Source: Erythrobacter sp047872805
GTDB lineage: Bacteria; Pseudomonadota; Alphaproteobacteria; Sphingomonadales; Sphingomonadaceae
Direction of reading: 5' to 3'
DNA: 64,000 nt
Assembly (NCBI RefSeq): GCF_047872805.1
Contig: NZ_JBLQUK010000015.1
Coordinates: forward strand, 1-64,000
Shown here: piece by piece, positions 1 through 8,980 of the stretch
Position numbering within the stretch: the stretch's first letter is position 1
Layout of the letters: every line of letters starts with the position of its first letter
The notes under the pieces: model-generated
What the model saw: only the letters and a program-made list of their open reading frames with translations
What the model was told of the DNA's origin: nothing
Databases searched by the model: none
Translations under genes and position numbers: made by a program

Positions 1-26
1 AAACTTGTTCGTTGTCTTGCTCATAA

Positions 27-989
27 GGACTCCATCTACTCAAGAGTTGGAGCCTCCGACAATCCCGGGGCGGTTCAATCATTACAGAGGAGCAGTTCTT
101 TTCGGTCCAAAAGGCACTTCGCGATCGTGCACCAAACAAGACCGCTCCGCGCCTAACCACGAGTGCGGTACTCCTTGGCGGGATTGCCTACTGTGGATGC
201 CCGGACTGCCATTCGCCGTTGCAACTTGCGACTGGAACAAGCCGAACCGGTCAAGTGCACCGCTACTACAAGTGCTCCAACCGGATCATCCGTGGCGAAT
301 GTCCCGCCGAAAAGCCAATCACAATCCGCGAAGACGAACTTGACGAGATCGTGATCAGCGCGATCTGCGACGATGTTCTTCAGCCCGACAGGCTTCAAGC
401 AATTGTCAAAGCATTCGCCGAGTTTGAAGCTGATGGTCAAGCGGAAGCGTCTGAGCGGATCAAAGCTCTCAAAGATCATCTTCGTGGCGTAAAGAGCAGG
501 ATCGACAACCTTTACGAAGCCATCGAAACCATGGGGCTGACTGAGGATGGGACAAGAGAGCGCCTCTCGAAGCTCAATCATGAACGACGGGAGCTAGAGC
601 AACATATCTCTTCCCAGCAGTCACTCTTGGAAGGATCAAGCAAGCCAATCTCTTTGGATGATGCCGAGCAATTGGCCACCAAGATCAAGGAGAACCTGTT
701 AAGCTCGGACATTAATATTTTGCGCAGGTATGTGCGCAATTTCGTCAAGATCGTTGTAGTTGGAGAAAACGACATCTTCATCGGCGGTCACAAATCCACT
801 CTCGCTGAAGCAGCTAAGGGGATTGAGGCGAGTGACCAGAGCCGACAAACCATGGTTCGCGGTTCTGTGCAAGAATGGCTGGGGTGGCAGGATTCGAACC
901 TGCGCATGCCGGTACCAAAAACCAGTGCCTTACCACTTGGCTACACCCCAACAGAGCGGCGTCGTATAGCGGTTCCCGCGCAGATGTGA
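27..989 (+). pseudogene. large serine recombinase, C-terminal remnant
   Basis: The reading frame is open from base 27 (stop TAA at 24-26). It encodes the last part of a large serine recombinase: a stretch ending the Recombinase domain (IITEEQFFSVQKALRDRAP), a zinc-ribbon (CGCPDC, then YYKCSNR and GECP) and a long coiled-coil tail with KDHLRGVKSRIDNLYEAIE. These enzymes integrate or excise mobile elements by site-specific recombination. The catalytic resolvase domain is not visible. Just upstream, another frame reads ELEPPTIPG, which fits the missing peptide before IITEEQF, so a frameshift near bases 60-80 is likely. The 3' end of the frame runs through the tRNA-Gln gene, so the last ~40 residues are probably not native. 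Called broken because of the stop and frame change; the window edge hides the rest. Confidence 0.75.
876..950 (-). tRNA. tRNA-Gln (anticodon TTG)
   Basis: The reverse complement folds as a complete tRNA: acceptor TGGGGTG pairs with CACCCCA, followed by discriminator G and an encoded CCA. The T arm contains GGTTCGAATCC. The anticodon stem CTGGT/ACCGG encloses loop TTTTGGT, giving anticodon TTG, which reads CAA glutamine codons. The 3' end of the tRNA faces the recombinase remnant, the usual arrangement when an element has integrated into a tRNA 3' half. Confidence 0.95.
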
Positions 990-990
990 A
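963..990 (-). promoter_or_regulatory. putative promoter of tRNA-Gln
   Basis: On the minus strand TTCACA (985-990) and TATACG (963-968) are separated by 16 bases and lie just upstream of the tRNA 5' end at 950. They resemble a sigma-70 type -35/-10 pair. Position and spacing fit; no other support. Confidence 0.45.
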
Positions 991-1004
991 GGGTGTATGG
1001 TTGG

Positions 1005-2384
1005 TTATTCAGAAGTCGCTCGCCGCCCAGCCAGACCGGCTTCGACCGTAGCAATGGTCTTGTGATCCAACCGGTAGAACAGCATAGCCGCCCCGGCTGG
1101 GATCAGGATCAGCGCGGGCATCACGGCAAAGGCAAAATGGATACCCGCAATCGCTCCGGCGCTTTGCTGTGCGCCTGCGACAAAGCCGGTCAGATCGAGC
1201 ACCAACCCCGGCAGCGCGCCGCCTAACCCCATGCCGATCTTCACTGCAAAAATCGACGCGGAAACGGTCAGCGCCGTCATCTGCTGACCCGATTTCCAGT
1301 CGATATATTCGGCGATGTCGGTGAACATTGAGAAGGCCAGAACCATCAAGAAGCCAAACCCGATCCCGACCAGATATTGTGCGATAGTCTGGGGCCACAC
1401 GGCATCCAGCGGCACGCTTGCAAAGGCGATGATGCCGATAATCTTCAATGTTCCGCCGCAGATAATCAGATGCGCTTTTTCAAACCGGCTTTGAAGCCTA
1501 TAGCCAAGGATCACTCCGGTGACCTGACCCAGCGCCAAAGCGGTCAGAAACAGACCGAAACGGTCGAGAAACAGAAACACCGGAGCGCCGTCATCCCCAG
1601 CGACATATTTGAAGAAAAACCGCGCGGTCGATGCCCTGCTGGAGATCGACAACACACCGAACACGGCCGACACCGCCACCGCGATCCACGCGCCGGTCCG
1701 CACCAGAATTCCCAGGTCACCGCTGATGGAATTGTTGGTCGCTGCCGCCGGAATGCGTTCTTTGGTGGCGGCGAATGTGGTCCAAAAGATAAACACTGAA
1801 ACAGCAGCAAAGATGCCCATTGTCAGCATGATCCCGCGTGCTTCGTCGCCTTCGCCAAGCTCGCGCACCAATGTTGTGGCCAGCACGCCGACGACGATCC
1901 CTGCCAGGCCGGAAAAGAACATGCGGTATGCCGTGACGTTTGCCCGCTGCTTGGCCGAAGGTGAGATGACCCCCAATAGCCCGGAATAGGGCACATTGAC
2001 CGCAGTGAATGCCAGCATCGCAAGGCCATAAGTCACATAGGCCCAGACCAGCAGCCAGCCCGTCGACATTGGCGGCGCGGCGAAAATGGCAAAGCCGGTG
2101 ATGCCAAACGGCACCGCGCCGAACAGCAGATAGGGCCGATACCGTCCCCAGCGCGTGCGCGTGCGGTCGCTGATTGCGCCCATGATCGGATCGGTGACCG
2201 CGTCGAACACCCGCGATAGCAGCATCATCAGCGCCATGGCTGCCGGTGCCACTCCGCCCAGATCGACGAAGAAGAACAAGAGATAGGCGCCAAAGAAATT
2301 GAGATAGAGGCCAGAAGGCACATCGCCGACGCCGTAGCCCAGCTTTTCCTTCAGGCGGATTTTCTCATGCGGCTCAGCGGCCAA
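1005..2384 (-). CDS. MFS transporter, GPH (glycoside-pentoside-hexuronide) symporter type
   Basis: A 459-residue polytopic membrane protein with about 12 hydrophobic segments. The N-terminus LKEKLGYGVGDVPSGLYLNF and the loop AVTDPIMGAISDRTRTRWGRYRPYL are characteristic of the GPH/MFS_2 cation:sugar symporters, where the Asp and Arg residues of this first cytoplasmic loop are conserved. It probably imports a glycoside or related solute with H+ or Na+; the substrate cannot be read from sequence. The start is a TTG preceded by GAGGA at a good distance. It stands alone on the minus strand, about 80 bases after the glutathione-transferase-like gene, possibly in one transcript. Confidence 0.85.
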   Translation of the reverse strand: MAAEPHEKIRLKEKLGYGVGDVPSGLYLNFFGAYLLFFFVDLGGVAPAAMALMMLLSRVFDAVTDPIMGAISDRTRTRWGRYRPYLLFGAVPFGITGFAIFAAPPMSTGWLLVWAYVTYGLAMLAFTAVNVPYSGLLGVISPSAKQRANVTAYRMFFSGLAGIVVGVLATTLVRELGEGDEARGIMLTMGIFAAVSVFIFWTTFAATKERIPAAATNNSISGDLGILVRTGAWIAVAVSAVFGVLSISSRASTARFFFKYVAGDDGAPVFLFLDRFGLFLTALALGQVTGVILGYRLQSRFEKAHLIICGGTLKIIGIIAFASVPLDAVWPQTIAQYLVGIGFGFLMVLAFSMFTDIAEYIDWKSGQQMTALTVSASIFAVKIGMGLGGALPGLVLDLTGFVAGAQQSAGAIAGIHFAFAVMPALILIPAGAAMLFYRLDHKTIATVEAGLAGRRATSE

Positions 2385-2465
2385 GCGTTGATCCTCTTCA
2401 CCGCGACAATGGGCCGGAAGCGGTTAAACTTCCAGCCCATTTCGTAACCCGGTCCAATCGAAGAA

Positions 2466-3332
2466 TCAGAAGGTGAAATCGAGGTTCTTGCCGTCAAAAT
2501 CTGCCGCTGAATGACGCGCCGCGAGCTGCTGATCCTCATCGCCCCAGACCTTGTTGACCAGTCGCCCGCGCCGCACGCCCGGACGCTGCGCTATCTCGCG
2601 CGCCCAACGGGCGACGTTGGTGTATTGGTCTATCGACAGAAAGGTCTTTGCCTCGTTGTAGATCGTGCCGGCTACAAACGGGGCCAGCCACGGGAAATTG
2701 GCGATGTCAGCGATGGTGTATTCGTCGCCCGCAAGGAAGCGCGTTTCTGCGAGGCGCTTGTCCGCAACGTCGAAAATGCGCTTGGCTTCCATCGCATAGC
2801 GGTTGATCGGATATTCGTATTTTTCCGGCGCATAGGCATAGAAATGGCCAAACCCGCCGCCAATAAAGGGGCCGGTGCCGACCTGCCAGAACACCCATGA
2901 CAGCACCTCTGCGCGCCTTGCCGGATCGCTGGGGAGGAATGCGCCGAATTTCTCCGCCAGATGGACCAGAATCGCGCCCGATTCGAACACCCGGAACTCG
3001 CGCTCACCGCTGGCATCCACCAGCGCCGGAATTTTCGAATTGGGATTGATGTCAACAAAGCCGCTGGTGAATTGCTGCCCGTCGCTGATGTTGACGGTGA
3101 AGGCGTCATATTCGGCGCCACTGTGGCCGAGTTCGAGTAATTCTTCGAGCATGACCGTGACTTTCACCCCATTGGGCGTGGCGAGCGAATAGAGCTGGAA
3201 GGGATTATTGCCGCGCGGCAGCTCCTTTTGCTCACGCGCACCGGCGGTGGGGCGGTTGATCCCCGCAAAGCGGCCGCCCGAAACAGTGTCGGCGTCCCAG
3301 ATTGTTGGCGGGATGTAGGTGGGATCGGACAT
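2466..3332 (-). CDS. yghU: YghU-type glutathione-dependent disulfide-bond oxidoreductase
   Basis: 288 residues. A thioredoxin-fold GST N-terminal domain (roughly residues 40-130, with TPNGVKVTVMLEELLELG and NPNSKIPALVD) is followed by an alpha-helical C-terminal domain (LSWVFWQVGTGPFIGGGFGHF, YTIADIANFPWL). The TPNGVKVTVMLEE and GPFIGGGFGHFY motifs are those of the YghU/Nu-class enzymes, which reduce disulfides and organic hydroperoxides with glutathione in the cytoplasm. The start was set at the ATG at 3332, which has AGGAG a few bases upstream; longer in-frame starts exist but lack a site. It is divergent from nadE, with about 200 bases between them. Confidence 0.88.
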   Translation of the reverse strand: MSDPTYIPPTIWDADTVSGGRFAGINRPTAGAREQKELPRGNNPFQLYSLATPNGVKVTVMLEELLELGHSGAEYDAFTVNISDGQQFTSGFVDINPNSKIPALVDASGEREFRVFESGAILVHLAEKFGAFLPSDPARRAEVLSWVFWQVGTGPFIGGGFGHFYAYAPEKYEYPINRYAMEAKRIFDVADKRLAETRFLAGDEYTIADIANFPWLAPFVAGTIYNEAKTFLSIDQYTNVARWAREIAQRPGVRRGRLVNKVWGDEDQQLAARHSAADFDGKNLDFTF

Positions 3333-3530
3333 ATGCGTGTCTCCTGTGATGGGAAGGAATGTTCCTGACGCTCCCTTGCCGAGCCAATTGGCGCTTTGCC
3401 CGCGATTGCGCAACTGCGCGCGCGCATGGTTTCGCTGTCAACGCGGAAAGTCAGGCTTTCCATAGCCCTAGGAAGCCGCCCGCTTTGTCGCTAGAGCGGG
3501 GGCGAAAGCTAACCGGAGCGCCCGCGCATC

Positions 3531-5603
3531 ATGGCCGAAACATCGCATCCATTCTATGACATGCACGCCCACGGCTTTGTCCGGGTGGCAACCGCGACGC
3601 CTTCGCTTCGCACCGCCGATGTAGGCTATAACGTCGAAGGCGTGCTGGCAGAGGCGCGGCGCGCGCATGAACAGAATGTCGATCTGGTGGTTTATCCCGA
3701 ACTGTGCGTGTCGTCCTATGCGATTGACGATCTGCATTTGCAGAACGCGCTGCTCGATGCGGCAGAAGCGGCGATTGGCACGATTGCAGCGGCGAGCGCG
3801 GATCTGACGCCGGTGCTGGTGGTGGGCGCAGCGCTGCGCCGCAACGCCAAGCTGTACAATTGCGCGGTGGTGATCGCGGGGGGCGAAGTGCTCGGCGTGA
3901 TCCCCAAGAGCTATCTGCCCAATTACCGCGAATTCTATGAAAAGCGCTGGTTCGCGCATGGCCGCAATTGCCAGGATTTGTGGATCGGCATCAACGGAGA
4001 TGAAGTGCCGTTTGGCACCGATCTGATATTCTCGGCGGCGAATTTGCCCGGCTTCACTTTTGGCGTGGAAATCTGCGAGGATTTCTGGGCACCCAATCCG
4101 CCGGGGACATTGGCGGCGCTCGCCGGGGCGCTGATCCTGTGCAATCTTTCCGCCTCGCCCGTCACGATCGGGCGCGCCGATGATCGCCATTTGCATTGCC
4201 GGTCGAGCAGCTCGCGCTCAATCTGCGCCTATGTCTATTCTGCCAGCGGTCACGGTGAAAGCACCACCGATCTGGCATGGGACGGGCAGGGCGTGATCTA
4301 TGAGCTTGGCGGATTGCTGAAAGAAAGCGTGCGCTTCGACCTCGACCCGGAACTCTGCGTGGTCGACATCGACACAGACCGGATCGCGGGCGAGCGGATG
4401 CGCAACCAGACCTTTTCCGACGCGGCAGAGGCCCATGGCCGGCCCGAAGATACTTTCCGCAAGATTGTGTTCGAACATGCTCATACGGCGGGCGATGTCG
4501 GCCTGATCCGACCCGTTGCGCGTTTCCCCTTCGTGCCCAGCAACGCCAAGACGCTGGACGAGGATTGTTACGAGGCGTTCAATATTCAGGTCGATGCCCT
4601 GATGCGGCGTATTCAGGCGACCAAGGCCAAGAGCCTCGTGATCGGTATCTCGGGCGGGCTGGACAGCACCCATGCGCTGATCGTTGCGGCGAAAGCTTGC
4701 GACCGGCTGGGCCTGCCGCGGACCACCATTCGCGGGTACACCATGCCCGGTTTTGCCACCTCTGACATGACCAAAGGCAACGCATGGAAGCTGATGGAAG
4801 CCTTTGGCATCACGTCCGAAGAGATTGACATTCGCCCCGCCGCCAACCGGATGCTGGAAGACATGGGCCATCCCTTCGCCAAGGGCGAGCCGCATTACGA
4901 CGTGACGTTCGAGAACGTGCAGGCGGGCCTGCGCACCGATTACCTGTTCCGTCTCGCTGGCCAGCACCAGGGATTCGTCGTCGGGACGGGCGATTTGTCC
5001 GAATTGGCGCTGGGCTGGTGCACCTACGGAGTGGGCGATCACATGAGCCATTACGGCATCAATTCGGGCGTGCCCAAGACGTTGATCCGTTACCTGATCC
5101 GCTGGACAGTGGCGACGCAGCAATTCTCCGAACAATGCGGCGAAGTCCTGACGGCGGTGTACGATACGGTGATTTCGCCCGAACTCGTGCCCGCCGGAGA
5201 AGATGGAGCAATCCAGGACACAGAGGCGCATATCGGCCCCTATGAACTCAACGATTTCTTCCTCCATCACACGATCAGGTTTGGCCAGCGTCCGGGCAAA
5301 ATCGCCTTTCTGGCGTGGCATGCGTGGCGCGAAGCGGCGGCCGGAGCATGGCCCGCCGGTTTTCCCGAGCATCGCAAGAACGAGTATCATCTGGCGGAAA
5401 TCGCCCGCTGGCTGGAAAACTTCCTGAGGCGTTTCTTCGCCTTCTCTCAGTTCAAACGCAGCGCGATCCCCAATGGGCCGAAAGTCTCTTCGCAAGGGGC
5501 GCTGTCTCCGCGCGGCGACTGGCGCGCGCCCAGCGACGCGGTGGCCGATGTGTGGTTGAAGGACCTGCGCGACAATCTGCCGCCTGACGTGCTGAACCCG
5601 TGA
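3531..5603 (+). CDS. nadE: NAD+ synthase, glutamine-hydrolysing
   Basis: 690 residues, the usual size of the two-domain enzyme that makes NAD+ from deamido-NAD+, ATP and glutamine. The N-terminal nitrilase/amidase domain carries the Glu-Lys-Cys triad in YPELCVSSY, IPKSYLPNYREFYE and GVEICEDFWAP. The C-terminal synthetase domain begins near residue 345, with the ATP pyrophosphatase P-loop in GISGGLDSTHAL. ELALGWCTYGVGDHMSHYG follows, as in bacterial NadE. The last four bases (GTGA) overlap the start of the EamA gene, so the two are probably co-translated. Confidence 0.96.
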   Translation: MAETSHPFYDMHAHGFVRVATATPSLRTADVGYNVEGVLAEARRAHEQNVDLVVYPELCVSSYAIDDLHLQNALLDAAEAAIGTIAAASADLTPVLVVGAALRRNAKLYNCAVVIAGGEVLGVIPKSYLPNYREFYEKRWFAHGRNCQDLWIGINGDEVPFGTDLIFSAANLPGFTFGVEICEDFWAPNPPGTLAALAGALILCNLSASPVTIGRADDRHLHCRSSSSRSICAYVYSASGHGESTTDLAWDGQGVIYELGGLLKESVRFDLDPELCVVDIDTDRIAGERMRNQTFSDAAEAHGRPEDTFRKIVFEHAHTAGDVGLIRPVARFPFVPSNAKTLDEDCYEAFNIQVDALMRRIQATKAKSLVIGISGGLDSTHALIVAAKACDRLGLPRTTIRGYTMPGFATSDMTKGNAWKLMEAFGITSEEIDIRPAANRMLEDMGHPFAKGEPHYDVTFENVQAGLRTDYLFRLAGQHQGFVVGTGDLSELALGWCTYGVGDHMSHYGINSGVPKTLIRYLIRWTVATQQFSEQCGEVLTAVYDTVISPELVPAGEDGAIQDTEAHIGPYELNDFFLHHTIRFGQRPGKIAFLAWHAWREAAAGAWPAGFPEHRKNEYHLAEIARWLENFLRRFFAFSQFKRSAIPNGPKVSSQGALSPRGDWRAPSDAVADVWLKDLRDNLPPDVLNP

Positions 5604-6487
5604 ACGCATCAACCCTCGCCATATTGCTTGCCTGCAACATCGTCTGGGCGCTGAACGTGGTTGTAAGCAAACTTGCGGTCGACGATTTCGGCGTTCCGCC
5701 GCTGTTCTACACGGTGCTGCGTTCGGTGCTGGTGGTGGCGGTGCTGTTTCCGCTGCTGCGCCCGCTGCCCGCGCAATTGGGGCGCGTTCTGCTCATCGGT
5801 TTTGCGATCAGCGGCGGATCCTTCGCGCTGCTGTTCATCGGGCTGCAGACCGCCTCGCCCTCGGCAGCCGGGATCGTCAATTTGTCGGGTGCGCCGCTGA
5901 CGGTGCTGTTCGCGATCCTGTTCCTCAAGGAAGAGGTGCGCTGGCGGCGCGGGATCGGCATGGCCCTGACGCTTGGCGGTGTGGTGATGGCGATTGGATC
6001 GCCTGCCGGTTCGCAAAGCGGGATTGGCCTTGCGTTTGTTTTCGCCTCGGCGCTGCTCGGCGCGCTGGGGTCGGTGTTCGTCAAACGGCTGGAGATTGGC
6101 TCGGCGGCATTGCAGGCATGGGCGGCACTGATTTCCATTGCCGCGATCCTGCCGATGACGCTGGCGTTTGAAAGCGGGCAGATGGCTGCGGTTACTGCCG
6201 CGCCGTGGGAAGTCGCCGGCTGCGTGGTGTTTGCAGGATTGATCGTGTCGGTGGGCGCGCATTCGGCCTACTTCAAACTGTTGAAATTGCACGATGCGAA
6301 CCTGATCGTGCCGCTGACGCTGCTGACCCCGCTGCTCACCATCGGCTTTGGTGCGTGGCTGACCGGCGATCCCATTGGTTGGCGCTTGTTAGCTGGAGCG
6401 GGGGTTGCGATGAGCGGCGTTGCGATTATCGTGCTGCGGCCCAGCCGCAAGCTGTTCAAACCGCTGCTGGTGCGCCCGCGGATCTGA
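5600..6487 (+). CDS. EamA/DMT-family exporter
   Basis: 295 residues with about ten hydrophobic segments arranged as two EamA repeats (first half around residues 1-135, second around 150-280). This is the drug/metabolite transporter fold. ILLACNIVWALNVVVSKLAV at the N-terminus and AGIVNLSGAPLTVLFAILFL in the first repeat are typical. The family exports amino acids or other small metabolites; the substrate is not evident. It begins with GTG overlapping the nadE stop, which implies shared translation without showing a functional link. Confidence 0.85.
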   Translation: MNASTLAILLACNIVWALNVVVSKLAVDDFGVPPLFYTVLRSVLVVAVLFPLLRPLPAQLGRVLLIGFAISGGSFALLFIGLQTASPSAAGIVNLSGAPLTVLFAILFLKEEVRWRRGIGMALTLGGVVMAIGSPAGSQSGIGLAFVFASALLGALGSVFVKRLEIGSAALQAWAALISIAAILPMTLAFESGQMAAVTAAPWEVAGCVVFAGLIVSVGAHSAYFKLLKLHDANLIVPLTLLTPLLTIGFGAWLTGDPIGWRLLAGAGVAMSGVAIIVLRPSRKLFKPLLVRPRI

Positions 6488-6549
6488 ATGGAAGGCTCGC
6501 CGGGCGCTGAACCAAAGCGCCCGGCGAGCTTGAGTAAGTCAGCGGTTGA

Positions 6550-7143
6550 TCAGGCGATCAACTGCCCAACCTTTTCATGCGCCGCCGCGATCTTGTCGGC
6601 ACCGTCTGCGCCCATGATCCCGTCGGCGGCGATGATCTCGACATCTTTGATCCCGAGAAAGCCCAGGAAGAACACAAGCCAGCGTGACATGAAGTCGATC
6701 TCGCTGCCAATCGGCGTCCCGCCAGATGCGATGGCGAGATAGACCTTCTTGCCAGTGAGCAGGCCCACTGGCCCGGTTTCGGTGTATTGGAACGTGGTCC
6801 CCGCGCGTGCGACCAGATCGGCCCAGGCCTTCACCGTCGCGGGCACGCCGAAATTGTAGACCGGGCTGGCGATCACGATGGTGTCAGCCGCCTGAAGTTC
6901 TGCGATCAGCGTATCTGCGATGGCCGCGAGTTGCGTTTGATCGGGAGTGCGCGTGTCGATCGGCGTGAGGTTTGCGGCGAAACGTTCGGCGCTGACATAG
7001 GGCAGGTCGTTGGCGGCAAGATCGCGGCGGGTGACGCTGGCCCCGCCTTTGGCGACAAGCCCTTCGACCAGACGGTTGCCTAGGGCATTGGAAACGCTTT
7101 CGTCGCCGCGAATGCTGGCGGTGATGTGAAGGATATTGGACAT
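6550..7143 (-). CDS. azoR: FMN-dependent NADH:quinone reductase/azoreductase
   Basis: 197 residues of flavodoxin-like fold. The start MSNILHITASIRGDESVSN has the phosphate-binding segment of AzoR. ASPVYNFGVPATVKAWADL contains the P-(M/V)-YNFG-(I/V)-P flavin-binding motif, and FFLGFLGI is also family-typical. These enzymes reduce quinones (and azo dyes) by two electrons using NADH, protecting against thiol-reactive quinones. The ATG at 7143 was chosen because it starts exactly at the family N-terminus. It lies 88 bases downstream of the pirin gene in the same direction, and the divergent LysR gene is the likely regulator. Confidence 0.92.
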   Translation of the reverse strand: MSNILHITASIRGDESVSNALGNRLVEGLVAKGGASVTRRDLAANDLPYVSAERFAANLTPIDTRTPDQTQLAAIADTLIAELQAADTIVIASPVYNFGVPATVKAWADLVARAGTTFQYTETGPVGLLTGKKVYLAIASGGTPIGSEIDFMSRWLVFFLGFLGIKDVEIIAADGIMGADGADKIAAAHEKVGQLIA

Positions 7144-7231
7144 GGGAAATGCTCCTGTGGAGGGTGAGAGGGGGTGGGGCCGACCGCAGGAGAGAGGGAG
7201 GGGGAATGCGGTCGGCCCCGAGGGAAGGCAA

Positions 7232-7945
7232 TCAGGCAGCGTCGACAAGCACCACTTCGCTGTCTTCGAGCGCAGTGATCTGCACCTCTGCCAGCTGGGT
7301 GATCGCAACCCCGTCGCGGGCGCTGGCCTCCACATCGTTCACGCGCACCTTGCCGGTGGCGGGCACGAGGTAGAGGTGCCGATCAGCCGAGGCGGGCGTA
7401 TAAGTCACGCTTTCACCGGCCTTGATCGTCGCACCAAGCACGCGGGCATTGGCGCGGATCGGCAGCGCGTCGTCGTCATTCACGACTCCGCTGGCGAGCG
7501 GGACGAAGGCTCCGGCGCGGGGCTCTTTGGGGAATTGCTTCGCGCCCCAGCTCGGTTCGCCGCCGCGCTGATCGGGAATGATCCAGATCTGGAACAGCGT
7601 GGTGTCCTCGCCTTCCAGATTGTATTCCGAATGGCGCACGCCGCTCCCGGCGCTCATCACTTGCACGTCGCCTGCTTCGGTGCGGCCTTCATTGCCCATG
7701 GAATCGCGATGGGTGATCGCGCCCGTGCGGACATAGGTGATGATCTCCATGTCACTGTGCGGATGCGTGGGAAACCCCGTGCCCGGCGCAATCTTGTCGT
7801 CGTTCCACACCCGAAGGCTGCCCCAATGGACGCGGGCGGGATCGTGATATCCACCAAAGGCAAAGTGGTGATGCGCATCGAGCCAACCGTGCTTGGCCGC
7901 GCCAAGCGTGCCAAAGGGGCGCAGTTCAATAATGGGTTCGTTCAT
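7232..7945 (-). CDS. pirin family protein (YhhW-like bicupin)
   Basis: 237 residues, the size of the short bacterial pirins such as YhhW, which can act as quercetin 2,3-dioxygenases. The N-terminal cupin shows the metal ligands in GTGFPTHPHSDMEIITYV (two His) and GVRHSEYNLEGE (His and Glu). The second cupin (about residues 150-235) is degenerate. It is probably cytoplasmic. It leads a two-gene operon with the azoreductase and is divergent from a LysR regulator, a context seen for responses to phenolics and quinones. The substrate is inferred. Confidence 0.9.
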   Translation of the reverse strand: MNEPIIELRPFGTLGAAKHGWLDAHHHFAFGGYHDPARVHWGSLRVWNDDKIAPGTGFPTHPHSDMEIITYVRTGAITHRDSMGNEGRTEAGDVQVMSAGSGVRHSEYNLEGEDTTLFQIWIIPDQRGGEPSWGAKQFPKEPRAGAFVPLASGVVNDDDALPIRANARVLGATIKAGESVTYTPASADRHLYLVPATGKVRVNDVEASARDGVAITQLAEVQITALEDSEVVLVDAA

Positions 7946-8050
7946 GGCGTTTCTCCTGTTGCCGGAGTGGCCTCGGGATAGAGGCTCGCTCTGTTGAGAT
8001 GGAGATAGGCGTCAGATGGTTGCCGGAAAACTGCGATAAAACTTGCCAAA

Positions 8051-8071
8051 ATGTTCGGAATATTCGAACAT
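8051..8071. promoter_or_regulatory. palindromic operator between pirin and lysR
   Basis: ATGTTCG-GAATATT-CGAACAT is a dyad with perfect 7-base arms. It sits in the divergent pirin/lysR region, only 8 bases before the chosen lysR start codon, and matches the T-N11-A style of LysR binding sites. Repression of lysR and control of pirin-azoR from one site is the likely use. Confidence 0.65.
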
Positions 8072-8078
8072 AACCCGC

Positions 8079-8978
8079 ATGAAGCTAGGTGATCCCAGTC
8101 TCGATCAATTGCGCATCTTCATCGAAGTGGTGGAGGCTGGCAGCTTTGGCGGCGCGGCGCGGCGGATGGGACGCGCGGTCTCCGCCATCAGCTACGGCAT
8201 TGCGCAATTGGAGACGCAGTTGGCGGTCACGCTGTTTGAACGCGAAGGTTCGCGCAAACCGGTGCTGACCGAAGCGGGTGAGGGGCTGCTGGCCGAAGCG
8301 CGCGCCGTGGCGGACCGGGTCGATGGCCTGCTCGCCAAGACCCGCTCGCTCCACGCTGGGCTTGAAAGCAATCTTGGTCTGGTGCTCGATGTGATGCTGC
8401 CGGGCGAGGTCACTGCGCAGGTGCTGCGCGATTTCCGCGCAATATTCCCGACGGTCGCGCTGCGGCTGCGGGTGGAAGGGCTCGGCGCGGTGGTCGAATG
8501 TTTGCTGGACGAAGGCGCTCAGCTTGCCATCGGCGGCCCGATTATCGGTGAGGAAGCGGCGCTGGAACGGCAGGCGGTGGGCGCGGTGGACCTGATCCCG
8601 GTTGCATCGCCCGACCACCCGCTGGCACGCTGCGGCATTGTGCCGGGAGAAAGCCGCAAACATCTGCAACTCGTGCTGTCGGACCGATCACGCCGCACCG
8701 AGGGGCGCGAATTTTCCGTCCTCAGCCCGCTGACCTGGCGGCTGGGCGATCTTGGGGCCAAGCACACTTTGCTGAAAGCGGGGCTGGGTTGGGGCAATAT
8801 GCCGCGCGAGATGGTGGCGAGCGATCTCGCCTCGGGCGCGCTGGTGGAGTTGGACCTGCCCGAACGGCCGGGCGCACATTATCAACTAAGCGCGCTATGG
8901 CGCCGCGACACGCGGCTTGGCCCGGCAACCAGTTGGCTGATCGATGCCTTTCGGGATGGCTTAGCAGCTAGGGCCTGA
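8079..8978 (+). CDS. LysR family transcriptional regulator
   Basis: 299 residues. The N-terminal winged HTH is clear (LDQLRIFIEVVEAGSFGGAA, then ISYGIAQLETQLAVTLFERE), followed by a LysR substrate-binding domain from about residue 90. The start was set at the ATG at 8079 (MKLGDPSLDQL) because a longer start at 8043 would place the palindromic operator inside the coding region. It probably responds to an aromatic or quinone ligand and controls the divergent pirin-azoR pair. The target assignment rests on position and the shared operator only. Confidence 0.88.
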   Translation: MKLGDPSLDQLRIFIEVVEAGSFGGAARRMGRAVSAISYGIAQLETQLAVTLFEREGSRKPVLTEAGEGLLAEARAVADRVDGLLAKTRSLHAGLESNLGLVLDVMLPGEVTAQVLRDFRAIFPTVALRLRVEGLGAVVECLLDEGAQLAIGGPIIGEEAALERQAVGAVDLIPVASPDHPLARCGIVPGESRKHLQLVLSDRSRRTEGREFSVLSPLTWRLGDLGAKHTLLKAGLGWGNMPREMVASDLASGALVELDLPERPGAHYQLSALWRRDTRLGPATSWLIDAFRDGLAARA

Positions 8979-8980
8979 GC

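Noticed and set aside
4218..5612. 464-codon frame antisense to nadE
   Set aside because: nadE has complete catalytic motifs; the antisense frame is a product of high GC codon use.
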